From assembly GCA_963803155.1 (NCBI GenBank), contig CAWDMN010000052.1:62001-126000 (forward strand): 64,000 bases of DNA. The letters are read 5' to 3'. Each line of letters opens with the position of its first letter. Positions within the stretch are counted from its first letter, which is position 1. Positions 44,771 to 53,426 of the stretch are shown piece by piece. The position numbers and the translations under genes were made by a program. Source of the stretch: CAWDMN01 sp963803155. GTDB taxonomy: Bacteria > Acidobacteriota > Terriglobia > Versatilivoradales > Versatilivoraceae. The notes below the pieces were generated by a model. The model saw only the letters and a list, made by a program, of their open reading frames with translations. It was not told the origin of the DNA and did not search any database.

Positions 44771-46163
44771 TACTACTACGTTAAGTGAGAACATCTTTTC
44801 TTGACCCGCTGCTTGCTGGAGAATCGAAAACCACACAACGGGCAGGAGCCAAACATGCGGATCAAGACTTGTTGTAAGCAGCGACGCACCTCAGGCAAAG
44901 TCATGGGCAGAGTTTTTTTTATTGCGTTGCCGTTCCAACAACAAGAACGCATAGGCCAAACAGACCAGAGTAACATGGTGATGCCATCCTTGCCATCCGC
45001 GTCCTTCGTAATGATCCAGCCCCAATTCTTCTTTCAGCTGTTGGTAATTTTGCTCCACGCGCCAGCGCAACTTCGCCAAGCGCACCAGGCGCTTCAGCGA
45101 GGTCTGAGCCGGCAGGGTGGAAAACCAGTACTGGGTGGGAGCCGGTTCCTCCGCCGGCCACTCGATCAGCAGCCCGACCTCTTCCAATTCGGCGTCATTG
45201 CGGAGGTGACCATGGGCCGGTTGGACCCGCAGAGCCGTGAAGCGGCTTCTTTTCGGCCCTTTGCTTCCTTCTCGCCAGTGCACCTTTTTCCAGGCACTCG
45301 GCGGCAGCGCAGCCGCCAGCCCCTCCAGCGAGGAGGGTTTTCCTTCATAACGGAGGGCGGGCGGACGGCCCTGGCCTGCCTTACGGGGCGGCTGAACCCG
45401 GCGAGTCGGCTCCCGCCAGATGGCCGTATTGGGATCGACTCCGACCACATACGGAAGTTGGCGGTCCGCCAAACCTTGTCGGAATTCGGTATTTCTTCCA
45501 TAGGCCACGTCGGCCAACACGGGCAGCTTCGGGATCCCCCAGGCCAGCAATTGATCAATCAAGGTCAACGCCAATTCCGGTTTGGTTCGGAACGGCGTGG
45601 GATCGGGGACCCCCGCTTTGCGGCAGCGCTCGGGATTGTCGATCCACTCTTGAGGAAGATACAACGCCCAGTCCAGAGGCACGCTTTGCTCTTCCGTGGT
45701 CAAGTGAATCGATACGGCAATCTGGCAGTTGCCCACCTTTCCCAAGGTTCCCGAATACTGCCGGGCCACCCCCACCGATTCTTGGCCTTGTTTGGGGAAC
45801 CCCGTATCATCAATGATCCAGCCCGCCAACGGCACCAGCGCCTCCAGCATGCGCTGCGCCAATTGCGCGCGGACCGGCTCCCAGGCCCAGGGACTCTGCC
45901 CAACAAATTGCTGCAAGGCTTGAACGTTTCCTCCCGGAACGCGAGTCGCCAGCGGCTCGATGGATTTCCTTTCTCCGTCCAGCAGCAATCCCTGCACATA
46001 GAGAGCTCCGTGCTCACGGCGCTCCGACCGACCAAGAGCAGCCAGCAGTTCGGCCATGAAGACTTCCAAACGGGCACCACATTCCTGCAATTGTTTTTCG
46101 TTCATGCTTCCGCAGCGTAAAGAAAAATCGCGCGAAAGTCAACTTTTACTTAACGTAGTAGTA
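44771..46163. mobile_element. IS701-family insertion sequence
   Basis: About 1.39 kb bounded by matching inverted ends: left TACTACTACGTTAAGTGA (44771 on) and right, read inward on the other strand, TACTACTACGTTAAGTAA (46163 down). It contains one transposase gene. The bases just outside (TAAC left, CTAC right) do not form an exact 4-bp duplication, so the precise ends or target copy are unsettled; the region is rich in TAC triplets. Confidence 0.8.
44891..46105 (-). CDS. IS701-family DDE transposase
   Basis: A 404-residue transposase, full length and without frameshift. The DDE triad is visible: first Asp in GWIIDDTGFPKQG (99/100), second in PVLADVAYG (199), and the Glu in the C-terminal RWRVEQNYQQLKEELGLDHYEGR. 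This order and the WWHHH-type end (GRGWQGWHHHVTLVCLAYAFL) fit the IS701 (DDE_5) family. It is carried by the IS with 16-bp ends. A 439-residue frame on the opposite strand (44801-46120) is an antisense shadow caused by GC-rich codon use. Confidence 0.92.
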   Translation of the reverse strand: MNEKQLQECGARLEVFMAELLAALGRSERREHGALYVQGLLLDGERKSIEPLATRVPGGNVQALQQFVGQSPWAWEPVRAQLAQRMLEALVPLAGWIIDDTGFPKQGQESVGVARQYSGTLGKVGNCQIAVSIHLTTEEQSVPLDWALYLPQEWIDNPERCRKAGVPDPTPFRTKPELALTLIDQLLAWGIPKLPVLADVAYGRNTEFRQGLADRQLPYVVGVDPNTAIWREPTRRVQPPRKAGQGRPPALRYEGKPSSLEGLAAALPPSAWKKVHWREGSKGPKRSRFTALRVQPAHGHLRNDAELEEVGLLIEWPAEEPAPTQYWFSTLPAQTSLKRLVRLAKLRWRVEQNYQQLKEELGLDHYEGRGWQGWHHHVTLVCLAYAFLLLERQRNKKNSAHDFA

Positions 46164-46375
46164 CTACTCAGGTAGACAGAATTCAGGAGTCAGAATCCAG
46201 AATGGCCTACGAATTAGCCTCCAAAAGATTGCGCCAAAAACTTATGAGCCTTTTGCCACGCCACAAGAGCATCAAATCTCGTTGCTGGCGTGTTCATTCT
46301 GGCTGCTGAAATCTCGCTTCTGGCTACAAGCTGAGTAGTCACTTTTTTTAAACTACAAAATCCGAGGAGGGCAGG

Positions 46376-47425
46376 ATGCGCTTATCGAATGCGGTAATTC
46401 AAGGTCCTTATTTCCAAGACTTGATGGTTCAATCCCAGGCTGTGGAACGGACCCTGCAAGCCTTGCGCGCTCAAAGAGAATTCTCTCAATTTTTAGAAGG
46501 GACTATTGGGCGAAATCCCCGCAGAATCGTATTGACGGGAATGGGATCTTCCTTCCATGCCCTGCACCCCCTGCATTTGCGGCTCATTGCGCGCGGTTGG
46601 AGCAGCCTGATGGCGGAAACCGCTGAGTTGATCCATTATCAGCAAAACTTATTGGATTCTGAAACTCCGGTCATTGCCGTTTCCCAATCAGGCGCCAGCG
46701 TGGAGATTATCCGGCTTTTGGAAATTGCTGGACATGCCATTCCGGTCATTGGAGTAACCAATACGCCTGGAAGCCCCTTAGCGACAAAAGCTCGATCTAT
46801 ATTATTTACCGCCGCCGGGGAAGAATATACCGTATCCTGCAAAACATATTTGGCCACCATAATGGCACTGGAATGGTTGGGATGTCTGCTCACTCGAGAA
46901 GGAACCGCCCGATGCGAAGCTGTTTTGGCTGAAGCGGCGGCTCCGATTCAACAATATCTCTCGGCCTGGGCGTCGCATGTGGATCGGTTGAGTGAGTTCT
47001 TGATGGATGTAAAAACTCTTTACCTGGTGGGACGGGGAGCATCACTGGCGGCAGCCGGCACCGGAGGATTAATCATAAAAGAATCGACTCATCAACAAGC
47101 CGAAGGAATGAGCTGTGCCTCCTTTCGCCATGGCCCCATGGAGATGTTAAGCCAGGAGGTGTTCGTTCTGATTTTTGCAGGCGCCGCGAAGACCCGGCAA
47201 TTGAATGAAAATCTTCTGGAAGAGGTGAAATCCATGGGAGGGCGCGTTGCCTTGGTTGGCGGAGAGAATCCACCGAGCGTGTTTGGTCTGCCGCATGAAG
47301 CGGAGGAACTGCGTCCGCTGATGGAAATCCTGCCGGTGGAAATGATCACTCTCGCCAGAGGTGCGCTATTAGGCCGGGAAGCGGGCCGCTTTGAACGGGC
47401 CAGCAAAGTGACCAGTAAGGAATAG
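46376..47425 (+). CDS. SIS-domain protein, GlmS isomerase-like
   Basis: A 349-residue protein with two SIS domains. The first holds RRIVLTGMGSSFHALHPLHLRL and the sugar-phosphate loop SQSGASVEIIRLL; the second, LYLVGRGASLAAAGTGGLIIKESTHQQAEGMSCASFRHGPMEML, matches the GlmS C-terminal half. The glutaminase domain is missing. Like the protein at 36227 it may deaminate, isomerise or deglycate an aminosugar phosphate; the two share architecture but are clearly diverged. GAGGAGG precedes the start. The IS lies about 210 bp upstream and may have cut it off from the rest of the locus. Confidence 0.85.
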   Translation: MRLSNAVIQGPYFQDLMVQSQAVERTLQALRAQREFSQFLEGTIGRNPRRIVLTGMGSSFHALHPLHLRLIARGWSSLMAETAELIHYQQNLLDSETPVIAVSQSGASVEIIRLLEIAGHAIPVIGVTNTPGSPLATKARSILFTAAGEEYTVSCKTYLATIMALEWLGCLLTREGTARCEAVLAEAAAPIQQYLSAWASHVDRLSEFLMDVKTLYLVGRGASLAAAGTGGLIIKESTHQQAEGMSCASFRHGPMEMLSQEVFVLIFAGAAKTRQLNENLLEEVKSMGGRVALVGGENPPSVFGLPHEAEELRPLMEILPVEMITLARGALLGREAGRFERASKVTSKE

Positions 47426-47515
47426 AGGTCGCGAGACTTCTCCCGGCTTGGAGCCATCATTGGCTGCAGAGGGAGAAGACACAACCCAAAAAAGGGAGCA
47501 ACCACTCATAACTTG

Positions 47516-47614
47516 GTTTGCTTGAGCCGCAAAAGTCGATGACTTTGAGTCAAGTCATGGAATGGGAATCAATAAGTCCCCCATAGTGTGAGACGAAGTC
47601 TCGCTAGGCCTTTT
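47516..47614 (+). repeat. Interspersed two-hairpin repeat, copy B
   Basis: The best relative of copy A (20494-20591). Hairpin 1 AAAGTC-GAT-GACTTT and hairpin 2 GAGAC-GAA-GTCTC are both kept, the latter followed by GCTAGGCCTTTT. It lies between the converging SIS and hflX genes in a 369-bp gap with no other gene. Confidence 0.8.
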
Positions 47615-47794
47615 CTTTTCGACGGCAGAAGCAAATTGGCGAGACTTTCGCCGCCAGCGCAGATCCTTTTGTCATGCCACAAATGCAGAGTGTAAACGAG
47701 AGGTTGGCACTGCATTGCCGCCACCTTGAACACTCGCTATCACTCCGAGCTCCATAATTCAATCGCCGTTTCGAGGCGCGAGGAGAAGCCCCTC

Positions 47795-49105
47795 TTATAG
47801 AATGGACACTTCCGTGCTCTGCCACTCGCGAAAGCGCTCCAAAACGGAGCGGGGTGCTTCTACCTCGAGCAAAATCCCATTATCCGTGCAAGTTCTCGAT
47901 ATCACCCGGGAGCTGTCGTACAAACGGGACATGCTGGCGCTTTGGGCAAAAGAAAATTCGAACCGGCCCAAGGCCAAAGGATCGTATGCCAAAAGGGAGT
48001 CAATCTTCTCCAGTACCTTATCCAAACCAGTGCCCAGAACGGAGGAGATGAAAAGGGCATTCTCCCGAAGCAGCATTTGAGGCGGCCCATTCAGCAAGTC
48101 CGTTTTATTATAGAGCTCGAGGATGGGCTTCTCCTTTATTTTAAGCTCTTCAAGAACCTGATATACCGCGGTTCTCTGCTGCTCGCACAGCGGATTGGCC
48201 AGATCTATCACATGCAGGAGCAAACTGGCTTCCCGGACTTCTTCCAAGGTTGCATGAAAAGCCGAGATCAGCGTATGGGGCAATTTGTGGATGAATCCCA
48301 CGGTGTCGGAAAGGATAATTTCCCGGCGCGAGGGAAGACGCAGCCGGCGCAGCAGTGGATCCAGCGTGGCAAATAACTGATCCGACGCAAAAGTTCCGGC
48401 ATGGGTCAGCGCGTTAAAAAGCGTGGATTTCCCCGCATTGGTGTAACCCACTAGAGAAATCACGGGAACGGGAATAGAATCGCGGAAGGAACGGTGCAAA
48501 TGCCGATGCTCCCGAACCCGCTCCAATTCCTCTTTGATCTTGTGGACTCGGCGCCGGATCTTGCGCTGATCCGCTTCCAGCTTGGTTTCTCCCGGGCCCC
48601 GGGTGCCGATGCCGCCGCCCAACCGAGATAGCTCAACTCCTTTTCCCGCCAGACGCGGCAGCAAATAATTCAACTGCGCCAACTCGACCTGCAGCTTGCC
48701 TTCCCTGGTGCGGGCACGGTGCGCAAAGATGTCCAGGATCAATTGAGTCCGGTCAATCACTTTGGCATCGGTAGCGCGTTCTAGGTTGCGTTGCTGGGCC
48801 GGAGAAAGATTTTCATCGAAGATGACGGTTTGCGAATTATGCGCGGCGAGGGTTTCCTTCAATAGTTGCAGTTTCCCCGACCCTATAAAAAACGCGGGAT
48901 CTATCTGCTCCCGCTCTTGCGTAATCCGGGCAACCACCTCTCCTCCGGCTGAGGCGGCCAGAAATGCCAGCTCGTCCAGCGATTCTTCCAGGGAGAGGGG
49001 GTGAGAACCCAGCAGAGGATTATGGGAAGAAGATTTTACGGCGCAGCCAACTAAGGTGATGCGTTCTTTACACGAGCCTTCTTGCTTCATGGCATAATCA
49101 GACAT
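47795..49105 (-). CDS. hflX: GTPase HflX
   Basis: A 436-residue ribosome-associated GTPase. The N-terminal HflX domain holds QTVIFDENLSPAQQRNLE and the glycine-rich GIGTRGPGETKLEADQR linker. The G domain has G1 GYTNAGKST (220-228), G3 DTVGF and G4 NKTD. HflX rescues stalled ribosomes and splits 70S particles, for example during heat stress. It follows hfq by 88 bp in the order miaA-hfq-hflX, the same as in E. coli. The first ~20 residues are unusual; a later start (ATG at residue 6) is possible. Confidence 0.95.
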   Translation of the reverse strand: MSDYAMKQEGSCKERITLVGCAVKSSSHNPLLGSHPLSLEESLDELAFLAASAGGEVVARITQEREQIDPAFFIGSGKLQLLKETLAAHNSQTVIFDENLSPAQQRNLERATDAKVIDRTQLILDIFAHRARTREGKLQVELAQLNYLLPRLAGKGVELSRLGGGIGTRGPGETKLEADQRKIRRRVHKIKEELERVREHRHLHRSFRDSIPVPVISLVGYTNAGKSTLFNALTHAGTFASDQLFATLDPLLRRLRLPSRREIILSDTVGFIHKLPHTLISAFHATLEEVREASLLLHVIDLANPLCEQQRTAVYQVLEELKIKEKPILELYNKTDLLNGPPQMLLRENALFISSVLGTGLDKVLEKIDSLLAYDPLALGRFEFSFAQSASMSRLYDSSRVISRTCTDNGILLEVEAPRSVLERFREWQSTEVSIL

Positions 49106-49193
49106 CCCAAGATTGAATGCACGATTTGGTCAGAAAAGATTGATCCGCGCGCCGACTCTTCCCTGGCCTTTTTCGTCGAATTCTTTACGGCGC

Positions 49194-49463
49194 TCAATGA
49201 GAATCAGAGCCGCCTGAAGAACTGGACGGTGAGCTTGAATGAGCGGCGGGATTGGCCGACCGACCGGCAGTAACCGTGGAAATCGCATGTTTAAACACCA
49301 ACTGCTCCTGATTGTTGGCTTCCAGGATGACGGAGTATTTGTCGAAACTTTTGATGCGGCCGGTAAGCTTTACTCCGCTCATTAGGTAGATGGTGGCGAC
49401 AGTTTTATCTTTGCGTACGTTATTGAGGAATACATCCTGGATGTTCTGAACCGGCTTTTCCAT
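49194..49463 (-). CDS. hfq: RNA chaperone Hfq
   Basis: An 89-residue Sm-like protein. The Sm1 motif is seen in QDVFLNNVRKDKTVATIYLMSGVKLTGRIKSFDKYSVIL and Sm2 in QLVFKHAISTV, matching the RNA-binding YKHA region of Hfq. The C-terminal tail is serine-rich (SSSPSSSSGGSDSH) and likely disordered. ATG 49463 is chosen because AAGGAGG lies eight bases before it; the frame is open to 49487. It lies between miaA and hflX. Confidence 0.94.
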   Translation of the reverse strand: MEKPVQNIQDVFLNNVRKDKTVATIYLMSGVKLTGRIKSFDKYSVILEANNQEQLVFKHAISTVTAGRSANPAAHSSSPSSSSGGSDSH

Positions 49464-49666
49464 AGGTCCTGCCTCCTTGCTCATCACTGAATCCGCCGCA
49501 GCGAAAAGTAAATACCATTTTAATCATTTCGGTGGATTTCTCCAACTGGACTTTTTAAAAAAATTCGCGTGAAAAATGCAGGGTAAAAAATGGAATTGAA
49601 AACAAAGACGGCAAATTTCTGTTTGCGGGGGGGATCCTCTGGAGAAAAGGACATCGAAATCGCGGA

Positions 49667-50599
49667 TTAAAGCAAATGATTCTTTATGCGACGCTCAGCG
49701 GTCAAAAAAGTCTCCAGCTGATGACCGAAGCCCGCAATCCAATTCACATCTAGCTCCCGACGGAACCAGGTCAATTGACGTTTGGAATAATTCCGTGTGA
49801 ATTGTTGAGTCAGAGTGATCGCCTCCTCCAGTGAAATAGAACCGTTTAGCATTTGGAGAACCTGAGCATACCCGAGCGACTGCAGGGGTTTTAAATTAGC
49901 CGAAAAGCCCATATCCAAAATCCGTTTCACTTCGTCAGCCAAACCGCGCTCAAACATCTGATGAACACGCTGATTGATGGCTTCATACAATTGTTCGCGG
50001 GGAGGGTTCAAACCGATTTTCAAAATGTGGAACCCTTGCAAAGGATCTTTATCCGATAGGAATTGTTCCGAAAGCGGACGTGAAGTCAGCCAAAAGACTT
50101 CGAGTGCACGAATGAGTTTTGGTTTATCCCGCGGAGATATTCTTTCGGCACTGAGTGGATCCACTCGGCGCAGCAAACGGTGCAGTTGTGAAATCCCCCT
50201 TCTCGCGACCAGCTGCAGGAAACGCCGCCGCAAATCCTCCGAACGTTTGGGGCCTCGAAACAATCCATCCAACAAAGCTCGCAAGTATAGGCCGGTTCCC
50301 CCTACGACCAATGGAATCTTTTCCCGCGATTGAATTTCGGAGAGTATTTGTCTTCCCCGTGTCATGAAGTCCCCGGCCGTAAAGACGGCGTCCGGTTCGA
50401 GGAAATCCAGCAAATGATGAGGAATTCCCGCCTGCTCTTTAAGAGAAGGCTTCGATGTTCCTACGTCCAGGTGCCGGTAAACTTGAACGGAATCGCAATT
50501 AATAATTTCTCCAGAAAACTCCGAAGCCAGGCGGAGGGCAAGGCTGGATTTCCCGGAGGCCGTAGGACCAAGAATGACAATGAGAGGCCAATTGTTCAA
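49667..50599 (-). CDS. miaA: tRNA dimethylallyltransferase MiaA
   Basis: A 310-residue enzyme that adds a dimethylallyl group to A37 of tRNAs reading UNN codons. The P-loop GPTASGKSSL (11-20), the substrate element SVQVYRHLDVGTSKP, PHHLLDFLEP, GGTGLYLRAL and the C-terminal QFTRNYSKRQLTWFR are all family hallmarks. The start is TTG 50599, directly before the P-loop; it overlaps the stop of a 31-codon ORF (TTGA), suggesting translational coupling. It heads the conserved miaA-hfq-hflX order. Confidence 0.94.
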   Translation of the reverse strand: MNNWPLIVILGPTASGKSSLALRLASEFSGEIINCDSVQVYRHLDVGTSKPSLKEQAGIPHHLLDFLEPDAVFTAGDFMTRGRQILSEIQSREKIPLVVGGTGLYLRALLDGLFRGPKRSEDLRRRFLQLVARRGISQLHRLLRRVDPLSAERISPRDKPKLIRALEVFWLTSRPLSEQFLSDKDPLQGFHILKIGLNPPREQLYEAINQRVHQMFERGLADEVKRILDMGFSANLKPLQSLGYAQVLQMLNGSISLEEAITLTQQFTRNYSKRQLTWFRRELDVNWIAGFGHQLETFLTAERRIKNHLL

Positions 50600-50691
50600 G
50601 ATAAGAAAATAGTCCTTATGAAGAGGTAAAGCAGGATGAGTCCTGCCAGAATGATGAGTCCGAGTTGTTGCCCCCTGGAGTATTTCTTCAT
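50596..50691 (-). CDS. Tiny single-helix membrane ORF overlapping miaA start
   Basis: A 31-residue ORF with charged N-terminus MKKYSRGQQ and one membrane helix (LGLIILAGLILLYLFI) ending RTIFLS. Its stop TGA (50598-50596) overlaps the miaA TTG start. Its own ribosome site is weak. The composition is typical of real small membrane proteins, and the overlap suggests it serves as a leader whose translation feeds into miaA. Whether it is made is unproven. Confidence 0.5.
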   Translation of the reverse strand: MKKYSRGQQLGLIILAGLILLYLFIRTIFLS

Positions 50692-50969
50692 TCGTTTATA
50701 TTGGGAAGCCTATCGAGATTTACCTGCCAGTTCCGAGAGATTTAATCCGTGCTTCCAGTTGCAGGGTTTGAGTATCATATCAAAAAGTTGGAACCTCCCC
50801 AAAAAGAACAAGGCACTCGGAGTGCGATCAGCAGATAACATGCGCCCCGGCGAATCTTGGATGGAGACCTTTTGTCTTCATGGTGCGCCGCTGTCTCGCA
50901 CCGGCTTTTTGGTTTTGATTCGGGGTGCTTGGATATCTGCTTCCCCTAGCCGATCCGGGCCGGGCTGGA

Positions 50970-51998
50970 TTACAGTTGGATGTTGTAGAAATAGGAAAAT
51001 TGGATTGTAAGGTGATCACCGTCGAAGGCGGGAGGGAAGTTCGGAAAGGGAACGGAAAGGTTGATGGAGGAAATGGCCGCCCGATCATAAGGCTGAACGC
51101 CAGAGGTCTTCGCCAATTGGAGATTCAAGATCCGTCCATCTTTCAAAACATCGAAAACTAACACGGTTTTGCCGCGAGTTCCCGTTCGGATCAATTGGGG
51201 GATGGCGGCGTACCAATTGTCGCGGACGCGGAAATAGACGATTCTCAACCAAGCCCCAAAATCAACTCCGCGGGTGTCACTCAGGATGGTTGGCTCATCC
51301 ACTGAAAAATTGGCCTGACGATTGTCGAATTTACGCATCCCCCCGCCGACATCCCCAATCCCACTTCCACCACGAAAAAGCCCTCGGCGGATGGCGTCGT
51401 CGATGGAACTCTCGATGGAATTACCGGGAGTCTCCATTTTCGCCATCAGGTCGCGCAGATTGGTCCCATGCTTCCCTTCGCGATTCATTTCTTCAGGGAG
51501 TGATAATTTCCCTAACATTTTTCCGTCTTCCTTTGTCAAGCCGGCCTGTTCTTGATTTGTAGCGGATGGAGGCGCCTGTGCTGTTTCGACCGGTGGGGGC
51601 GCTGGCGGCGAGGTTCCCTTGACTATAGGTGGTTCCTGCGCCTTCGTATCAACTTCGGAGGCAGGAGATTTTTGTCGGGGGGGAGTGACCATGGGGGTTT
51701 TGTCGGCGGACATTCGGTCATTGTCGGGAGGATTAGGGATTTTTTTTATCTTCTGGTGATCTTCAGGCAGTGGCATAAAAACAGGCCGATTGGCTTCTAA
51801 CCGGGTTATATCCCGGATTGAAGGCAAGGCAGGCGCTTTTTGCCAAGGCCAGTGTAAGGATGGAGAAAAAATAATCAGCAAGATAAGAAGAAAGTGAAAA
51901 AAAAGAGAAAAAAGAAGAGATTCCCCTTTCCTTCGGACTGTGGTTTTTTGGTCGAAGGAGTCATTTAGCAGAAAATGGAGATCTTCTTCCTGACGCAT
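50970..51998 (-). CDS. TonB/TolA-like periplasm-spanning protein
   Basis: A 342-residue protein with a cytosolic N-terminus, one membrane helix (about 28-50, LLFSLFFHFLLILLIIF), a long Pro/Lys-rich linker (about 70-170) and a C-terminal TonB-like domain (about 240-342): WLRIVYFRVRDNWYAAIPQLI, GTRGKTVLVFDVLKDGRILNLQLAKTSGVQPYDRAAISSI, VPFPNFPPAFDGDHLTIQFSY. The linker would let it cross the periplasm. It could energise a TonB-dependent transporter or act like TolA; no exbBD/tolQR is adjacent. The 278-bp stretch to the tiny ORF upstream of miaA holds nothing clear. Confidence 0.82.
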   Translation of the reverse strand: MRQEEDLHFLLNDSFDQKTTVRRKGESLLFSLFFHFLLILLIIFSPSLHWPWQKAPALPSIRDITRLEANRPVFMPLPEDHQKIKKIPNPPDNDRMSADKTPMVTPPRQKSPASEVDTKAQEPPIVKGTSPPAPPPVETAQAPPSATNQEQAGLTKEDGKMLGKLSLPEEMNREGKHGTNLRDLMAKMETPGNSIESSIDDAIRRGLFRGGSGIGDVGGGMRKFDNRQANFSVDEPTILSDTRGVDFGAWLRIVYFRVRDNWYAAIPQLIRTGTRGKTVLVFDVLKDGRILNLQLAKTSGVQPYDRAAISSINLSVPFPNFPPAFDGDHLTIQFSYFYNIQL

Positions 51999-52224
51999 AG
52001 CTGGTTTGATGCTACAAAAAGTTCAAAGTAGAGGGCACTCGGGAAAAAAACAGGTAAAAATGATTTGCCTAAGGATGTTGAAGGGGCAGCTACACCCCTC
52101 CTCAAGGTTTTCGTTTCACGGCGGATTTACGCCGCATTCTTCTCAGCTCTGCTGGAAAGCGATGATCCCTTGATTTTATTGATTCTCGATCAAGTCTCAT
52201 TCGGAGCCGCCGATCAGATCCTAT

Positions 52225-53190
52225 TCAACGAGGAGAAGGCAGCTGGATATTCTGAACATGTGTCTTAATCTGCTCCACAATCTGCTGAGCCAACTCCAAT
52301 GCCCGTGTGCCATTTTCCGCGGTGACCACTGGAACTCCACGAGTCCGCACTTTTTCCAAGAAGGATTTGATCTCTTCTTTGAGCGGTTCTGCCTTGGGAG
52401 GTTCGATTTTATGAGGAACCGTTACAGGCCTGTCGCCGGGCTTGCCGGGTTCGACTCGAACTGTAACCACATCCTGCCGCGTAAAATCAATGGAAACGTA
52501 TTCCCGAGGCTGGAAAAAACGCAGTTTCCTAACTTTCTCCGTACTGACCCGGCTGGCGGTCAAATTGGCCACGCAGCCATTTTCGAATTCCAGCCGGACA
52601 TTAGCAATGTCGATTTTGGGGCTTAGAATGGGTAAGCCGACGGCGTGAACCGATCGGATCTGGCTTCCCGTGAATTCCAGCACCAGATCCAGGTCGTGGA
52701 TCATTAAATCATAAACCACATCGACATCCAGACTGCGGGATGTGAAAATTCCCAGCCGATGCACCTCAAAAAAGAGCGGGCGGGTCAACATTTTCTGAAC
52801 TTCCACCACCGCGGGATTGAAGCGCTCCAGATGTCCCACTTGTAGAATGCGGTGATACTCGGTGGCGAGTTTCCCCATTTCCCGGGCATCCTCAACTGAA
52901 GAGGCGATCGGTTTCTCCACCAAGACATCAATTCCCTTCTCCAACAAGGCCATGCTGAGCCGCGCATGCTCCGTGGTAGGGGCAGCCAGGCTGACGGCGT
53001 CCACTCTTCCCAGTAGAAACTCAAAATCCGGATAATAATTTGTGCTAAATTCGGAAGCCACGGCTTCCCCGGTAGCCGGATTTTTATCCACAATTCCGAT
53101 CAGCTCTACATCCGGCAATTCCCGATAGATTCGTACATGTTGGCGACCCAGGTAGCCCACTCCAATGACACCGACCCGCAACTTAGTCAT
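52225..53190 (-). CDS. Gfo/Idh/MocA oxidoreductase linked to lipid A genes
   Basis: A 321-residue NAD(P)-dependent oxidoreductase. The nucleotide loop is GVIGVGYLGRQHVRIYRELPDVELIGIVD near the N-terminus and the conserved EKP lies in VLVEKPIASSVEDAREM. The C-terminal half forms the substrate domain. Its place next to lpxI, lpxA and fabZ recalls clusters where a Gfo/Idh/MocA enzyme accompanies lipid A genes, including the GnnA-type dehydrogenase that oxidises UDP-GlcNAc at C3; its partner aminotransferase GnnB is not seen, so this is only a possibility. The gene stands 236 bp behind lpxI. Confidence 0.87.
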   Translation of the reverse strand: MTKLRVGVIGVGYLGRQHVRIYRELPDVELIGIVDKNPATGEAVASEFSTNYYPDFEFLLGRVDAVSLAAPTTEHARLSMALLEKGIDVLVEKPIASSVEDAREMGKLATEYHRILQVGHLERFNPAVVEVQKMLTRPLFFEVHRLGIFTSRSLDVDVVYDLMIHDLDLVLEFTGSQIRSVHAVGLPILSPKIDIANVRLEFENGCVANLTASRVSTEKVRKLRFFQPREYVSIDFTRQDVVTVRVEPGKPGDRPVTVPHKIEPPKAEPLKEEIKSFLEKVRTRGVPVVTAENGTRALELAQQIVEQIKTHVQNIQLPSPR

Positions 53191-53426
53191 AATGAACTCA
53201 CTCTTCGATGATTAGAACCGCATCCTTCCCATTTTGCCGATTCCCCCGAAGTAATTCGTCCCGGCCCATAAAGATCGGCAGATGCGCCCATACAAAACCT
53301 GACTAAAGTCCTTCAGGTAGCGGGGCTCAAACAAGCCATCAGAATCTGCCTCTGGCTATTACGTGGGGGCTGCAATCTACTTGGTTTCAGACTCCAGATG
53401 TACTAGGTCAAGGCAAATACAGGAAG

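Noticed and set aside
44801..46120. 439-residue ORF on the + strand opposite the transposase
   Set aside because: It mirrors the real transposase frame in GC-rich sequence, has no recognisable domain and spans the IS ends.
47437..47478. Structured element CTTCTCCC...GGGAGAAG after the second SIS gene
   Set aside because: An inverted repeat exists but no T-run follows, and there is no second copy; too weak to call.
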